This document shows, in pieces, positions 61,024 to 64,000 of a stretch of 64,000 nucleotides of DNA. Position numbers and translations under genes: made by a program. Origin of the DNA: Amycolatopsis decaplanina DSM 44594 (GTDB lineage Bacteria > Actinomycetota > Actinomycetes > Mycobacteriales > Pseudonocardiaceae); the NCBI RefSeq assembly GCF_000342005.1, contig NZ_AOHO01000047.1:179155-243154 (forward strand), written 5' to 3'. The notes beneath the pieces were generated by a model that was given only the letters and a program-made list of their open reading frames with translations, ran no database searches and was not told the DNA's origin. Position 1 is the stretch's first letter. Every line of letters begins with the position of its first letter.

Positions 61024-61560
61024 GTGACCAAGGTTCGGGTCTTCGGCGTCGGACTTCTCGTCGCCGCCACGGCGGCACTCACCGCTTGTGGCAGCGCTAC
61101 GCAGGTTGCCGGTCCGCCGGGCAGGATGTCGTTCTCGCCGGGGTCCGTTCCCGCGGGCGCCGCAGGACTCACGGGATCGCCGGACGGCTCGACAACCAAG
61201 GCGGATGTCTTCGGCCCGAAGTGTTCTTCGAAACCGTCCCGATTTCTCGCCGCGGCAGGGGCGGCGGGTCTGATCGGCACGGCCGTCACGGTCTTCGCTC
61301 CCGCTGACGAGGTGCTCGGCGACACCGATCCGGAGCCGATTCTGCGCCTCCACGTCATAGGCAAGCGGTACGACGCCAAAGGGCTCGCGGTCGCCGGTTC
61401 CGTGTCGAGCCTCGACGCCAGCGGCGGCCCGGTGAAGATCGACGGTTTCGGCGAAAACATGACGATCAATGGGGCGAAGATCCTGTGTGGCAACGTTCCG
61501 GAGGGGAACGCCACCGTCTTCGTTATCGACAAGGTCCTGAGATCGGAACCCGTGTCCTGA
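61024..61560 (+). CDS. divergent, shortened fasciclin lipoprotein
   Basis: 178 aa from GTG 61024. Lipobox LTACGSA (Cys ~22). The FAS1 fold is recognisable but shorter: TVFAPADEVLG, LRLHVIG and KILCGNVPEGNATVFVIDKVL match the core of the neighbour, and the Cys pair (PKCSS, ILCGN) is kept. About 40 residues of helices between them are missing. It looks like a degenerating duplicate that still has an open frame. It starts 25 bp after the hairpin, so either read-through or its own promoter must serve it. Confidence 0.8.
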   Translation: MTKVRVFGVGLLVAATAALTACGSATQVAGPPGRMSFSPGSVPAGAAGLTGSPDGSTTKADVFGPKCSSKPSRFLAAAGAAGLIGTAVTVFAPADEVLGDTDPEPILRLHVIGKRYDAKGLAVAGSVSSLDASGGPVKIDGFGENMTINGAKILCGNVPEGNATVFVIDKVLRSEPVS

Positions 61561-61662
61561 GCTTCGCGTCTCTTTGTCTTGCGTCAGGGGGCAGGTGGCC
61601 CTGACGTGAGGAACGCTGATTCGGCAGCGTTCCGCCGGTCGTCGCCGTCGTCGGTTCACTCC

Positions 61663-62580
61663 ATGGCCGCGGCGGCGGCCGGCACCCGTCCGTCGGCGGA
61701 CCGGGTCCGAACCACCTGTATGAGGTTCAGGGACAGGCTCGCGGCGATGGTCATGCACGCGTCGGCGCGGTGGACCGTGCGGTACGGGGAAACGCTGCGG
61801 TTCGCGGGGAACGATCTGCCGTCGCCGGAGGTCCTCCGTGTTCCGACCCGGCATGGCCGGGTCCGCGTTTACGTCTACCGGCCGCGGTGCCCGACCCCTG
61901 ATGGCGCGTACGTGCACTTTCACGGCGGTGCCTGGCTGATGCGGTATCCGGCCATGGATGACTGGTGGTGCAGATATGTAGCCGCCACCGCCGGGGTGAC
62001 TGTGTACAACGTCGACTTCCGGTGCGGCCCTTACGTCGCGTTCCCGGTGGCGCAGCACCAGTGTTTCGACGCCGCGGCCTGGGTAGCCACTGGCGCGCGG
62101 GTCGTGGTGGGTGGATTCTCCTCCGGTGGAGGGCTCGCGGCGGCGGTCTGCCTGCAGGCCCGTGACGCGGGTGCCTGGCGGCCGGCGCTCCAGGTGCTCG
62201 GGGTGCCCGCCCTGGATCTCGCGAGCGACCCCGACCCGGCTGCGGGCGGGATGATCTCACCGGGACTGCGCGACCTGGTCCGCCGGGTGTACTTCCCGGA
62301 CCCGGCGGCCCGGCGGCACCCGTACGCCTCACCCTTGCTGGCCCCTGATCTGACCGGCTTGCCGCGCGCCGTCGTTCTCACCGGCGAGCACGACACTTTG
62401 CGCGAAGACGGCGACCGGTACGCGGCCCGGCTGCGCGAGGCTCGAGTCGACGTCGTGTACGACCAGACGCCGGGGGTGGACCACTACTTTCTCACCGATG
62501 ACCCCATCCGGGCCCGCACGACCATGGCCTGGGTGGCGGAAGAGATCCGCCGGGCGGTGTCAGTCGCCGATTCGGAATGA
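61663..62580 (+). CDS. alpha/beta hydrolase, HSL/esterase family
   Basis: About 305 aa. Hormone-sensitive-lipase-type esterase: oxyanion motif VHFHGGAW, nucleophile elbow GGFSSGGG (Ser), acid Asp in GEHDTLRED and catalytic His in GVDHYFL. No signal peptide is obvious. The start is uncertain: ATG 61663 and ATG 61720 are candidates and the frame is open to 61579; none has a strong ribosome site. The last 21 bp overlap the convergent SGNH gene. Substrate unknown, likely short-chain esters. Confidence 0.8.
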   Translation: MAAAAAGTRPSADRVRTTCMRFRDRLAAMVMHASARWTVRYGETLRFAGNDLPSPEVLRVPTRHGRVRVYVYRPRCPTPDGAYVHFHGGAWLMRYPAMDDWWCRYVAATAGVTVYNVDFRCGPYVAFPVAQHQCFDAAAWVATGARVVVGGFSSGGGLAAAVCLQARDAGAWRPALQVLGVPALDLASDPDPAAGGMISPGLRDLVRRVYFPDPAARRHPYASPLLAPDLTGLPRAVVLTGEHDTLREDGDRYAARLREARVDVVYDQTPGVDHYFLTDDPIRARTTMAWVAEEIRRAVSVADSE

Positions 62581-63243
62581 CGCCACCGTCCGTACCGGGG
62601 CTTCGAAGATCCCCGCGATCCGGGCGTAGCCGACGTCGTTCGGGTGGAACCAGTCCTCGGCGAGGCTGCCACGCAGCGGCCCCAACGCGGGCCCACGCAT
62701 ATCCGCGACCTGGATCCGGCCGCGGGCTCCCGCGGTGTCGAGGAGGGCGTTGACCGCGTTCGCCGTGGCGTTGCCGTGCGGGAGCGAGGCGACCACCGAA
62801 CGCCCGGCGGGAAGCCTGTCGAGCAGTTCGGCGAAGCGGTTCTCGACACCGCGGCGGCGGGCAGGGGTCAGCATGTCGTTGGCCCCGATCAGCACTGTCA
62901 CCAGAGCCGGAGCGGAAGGCAACGTGAGCATGCGTGGGAGCTGGTCGCCCAGGACATCGGCGACCCGGGCGCCGGACGTCGACAGGTTCACCACCGCGAA
63001 ACGCCCGCCGACACGGGTGTTGAGGCGCGGTACCCAACCTCCGGTGATGGTCCGGGCGCCGATGCCCTGCGTCATCGAGTCGCCGAGAGCGACCCACAGC
63101 GGCCTGTCCGAGGAGAGGGCCGCCTGGTTCGCCTCGGACCAGGCCAGCGCGAACGGGATCTTTTGTGCGCGGACGCGGCCGACACCGGGCACGACGACCG
63201 ACGCCACGTCGAGCGCCCAGCCCGACCACGTTCGCTTCGCCAA
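62560..63243 (-). CDS. SGNH/GDSL hydrolase
   Basis: 227 aa. SGNH hydrolase blocks: WVALGDSMTQG (block I Ser), block II Gly in STSGARVADV, VLIGANDM (block III Asn), and DWFHPNDVGY (block V with catalytic Asp and His). The first ~45 residues are weakly hydrophobic and may be a leader, but no clear signal peptidase site is seen. The family includes esterases, lipases and acyltransferases; no specific substrate can be given. Convergent with the esterase gene. Confidence 0.88.
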   Translation of the reverse strand: MAKRTWSGWALDVASVVVPGVGRVRAQKIPFALAWSEANQAALSSDRPLWVALGDSMTQGIGARTITGGWVPRLNTRVGGRFAVVNLSTSGARVADVLGDQLPRMLTLPSAPALVTVLIGANDMLTPARRRGVENRFAELLDRLPAGRSVVASLPHGNATANAVNALLDTAGARGRIQVADMRGPALGPLRGSLAEDWFHPNDVGYARIAGIFEAPVRTVASFRIGD

Positions 63244-63273
63244 CCCCGATCTCCCTTTTCGAGCTTCCCACGA

Positions 63274-63594
63274 TCATTCGGAGCTCAATCGGTCGCAGAT
63301 GGGTCTCTGCGCGGGATCGCGCCCGGCGCACTGGACCCACTTGCACAGGACGACAGGACCGCGATCGGGGCAGAAGTAGTGAACTTGGCCGCCACAGCTC
63401 GACCGGATCAGCCGATCTGCGCGTCGGGCAACGGAGTTCCACCAATTAGGTCCGCCCAGCACGCGAACTGCGTCACGAAAGCACAAGCTCCGGGGACATC
63501 CGGCTCCTCGTTGGTGCCTTGAGGTAGGAGGTCGCCAACCGGCATTGACTTCCAACACGTTGGCGCAACACTTACCTGAACGCATTACACGCAC
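63274..63594 (-). CDS. possible small Cys-rich protein
   Basis: The last ~60 residues (PNWWNSVARRADRL, VHYFCPDRGPVVLCKWVQC, QRPICDRLSSE) look coding: third codon positions are GC-rich and Cys/His are spaced like a small structural zinc or disulfide site. The N-terminal part is less convincing, so an internal GTG near 63459 may be the true start. No family recognised. It lies 30 bp upstream of the SGNH gene on the same strand. Confidence 0.35.
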   Translation of the reverse strand: MRVMRSGKCCANVLEVNAGWRPPTSRHQRGAGCPRSLCFRDAVRVLGGPNWWNSVARRADRLIRSSCGGQVHYFCPDRGPVVLCKWVQCAGRDPAQRPICDRLSSE

Positions 63595-63669
63595 GATGGA
63601 GCTGGATCGCCGCCCAGCCCAGCCTGGCGCCCCTGTACCGCTGCCGCCGAAGTTGACGCCGGATGGCTG

Positions 63670-64000
63670 CTAGCCGACGCCGGGTGCAACGACGACCATG
63701 ACGTCTGTGAGGACGTTGAACGACGTGACCCCCGCAACCTCGACGTCCATCAGGTAGTCAGTGTCTATTTTGACGATCGTCCAATGATCGATCGTCGTCC
63801 AGATGGGCTGGTCCGCTGACTGCGGCGGAGCGCCTCTGTGGTTCGTCCCAGTACCGGCCGACGGCTTGAGCGGGTGCGCACCCTCGGAAGCCCGAGCACG
63901 ATGTTGGGGGCAGAAGCGCCTGCCCGTTCTAAGAGCCTGTCTTTGATGCCGGTTGCGGGTATGGGTCGGGCCTCTGCTAGTGATCTTGACACCACATCTC
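63670..64000 (-). CDS. partial gene entering from the right edge
   Basis: A leftward frame is open from the window end to TAG at 63670, about 110 residues. The last ~45 (PIWTTIDHWTIVKIDTDYL, MDVEVAGVTSFNVLTDVMV) have regular codon use and read as the C terminus of a real protein. The N-terminal part is Arg/Pro-rich and less sure. The start lies beyond the window. I do not recognise the family. Confidence 0.4.
   Translation of the reverse strand, partial: RCGVKITSRGPTHTRNRHQRQALRTGRRFCPQHRARASEGAHPLKPSAGTGTNHRGAPPQSADQPIWTTIDHWTIVKIDTDYLMDVEVAGVTSFNVLTDVMVVVAPGVG

Overview
The window is high-GC actinobacterial DNA. Start-stop overlapping operons, GTG starts, a TAT-exported ferritin-like protein, a DipZ/fasciclin locus and large modular NRPS/PKS genes all point to Pseudonocardiaceae, most likely Amycolatopsis (inference; no 16S or other marker is present).

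Left arm (1-11.4 kb). A two-component pair (823-2702) is followed by a DUF2231-type membrane protein and a PAP2 phosphatase. Next come a decayed ATP-dependent DNA ligase and a ChrB-type operon (4960-7326: membrane protein, DUF1259 lipoprotein, ChrB N- and C-terminal halves as separate genes) with a palindromic operator candidate. A leftward two-gene module (7557-10075) pairs a P-loop NTPase/TPR protein with a small membrane protein. Remnants of an integrase and of a universal stress protein lie just before the biosynthetic genes.

Cluster 1 (11.46-35.84 kb, all rightward, mostly overlapping genes) is a hybrid NRPS/PKS: A-T-KS without AT; A-T-C-T; KS-AT-KR-DH-ACP; C-A-T (Asn-like code); C-A-T-TE fused to an MFS transporter (Ser-like code, Cys in place of the TE serine). 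Two tandem ATP-grasp ligases and an Fe(II)/2-oxoglutarate oxygenase follow. A 21-bp tandem repeat carrying CACGCGTG palindromes precedes the C-A-T gene.

Cluster 2 (36.6-53.9 kb) looks like a rearranged yersiniabactin-type thiazoline metallophore system: ArCP-Cy-A(Cys code)-PCP; KS-AT-KR-ACP-Cy-TE; a detached double methyltransferase (apparent frameshift); and a leftward operon with PCP-Cy-PCP, a saccharopine-reductase-like protein, a methyltransferase and a CxxC flavoprotein. Fur/Zur-like boxes precede both transcription units. No starter-acid synthase or ligase, MbtH protein, PPTase or dedicated siderophore importer is visible. A truncated LuxR-type regulator beside an IS5-like transposase fragment lies at the right boundary.

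Right arm (55-64 kb). It holds a small Cys-containing ORF, the ferritin-like protein, a tiny secreted His-rich protein, an ArsR-family pseudogene, thioredoxin, DipZ, two fasciclin lipoproteins, an alpha/beta hydrolase, an SGNH hydrolase and a leftward gene fragment cut by the window edge. DipZ beside fasciclins recalls the mpt83-dipZ-mpt70 locus of mycobacteria. I see no rRNA, tRNA or CRISPR.
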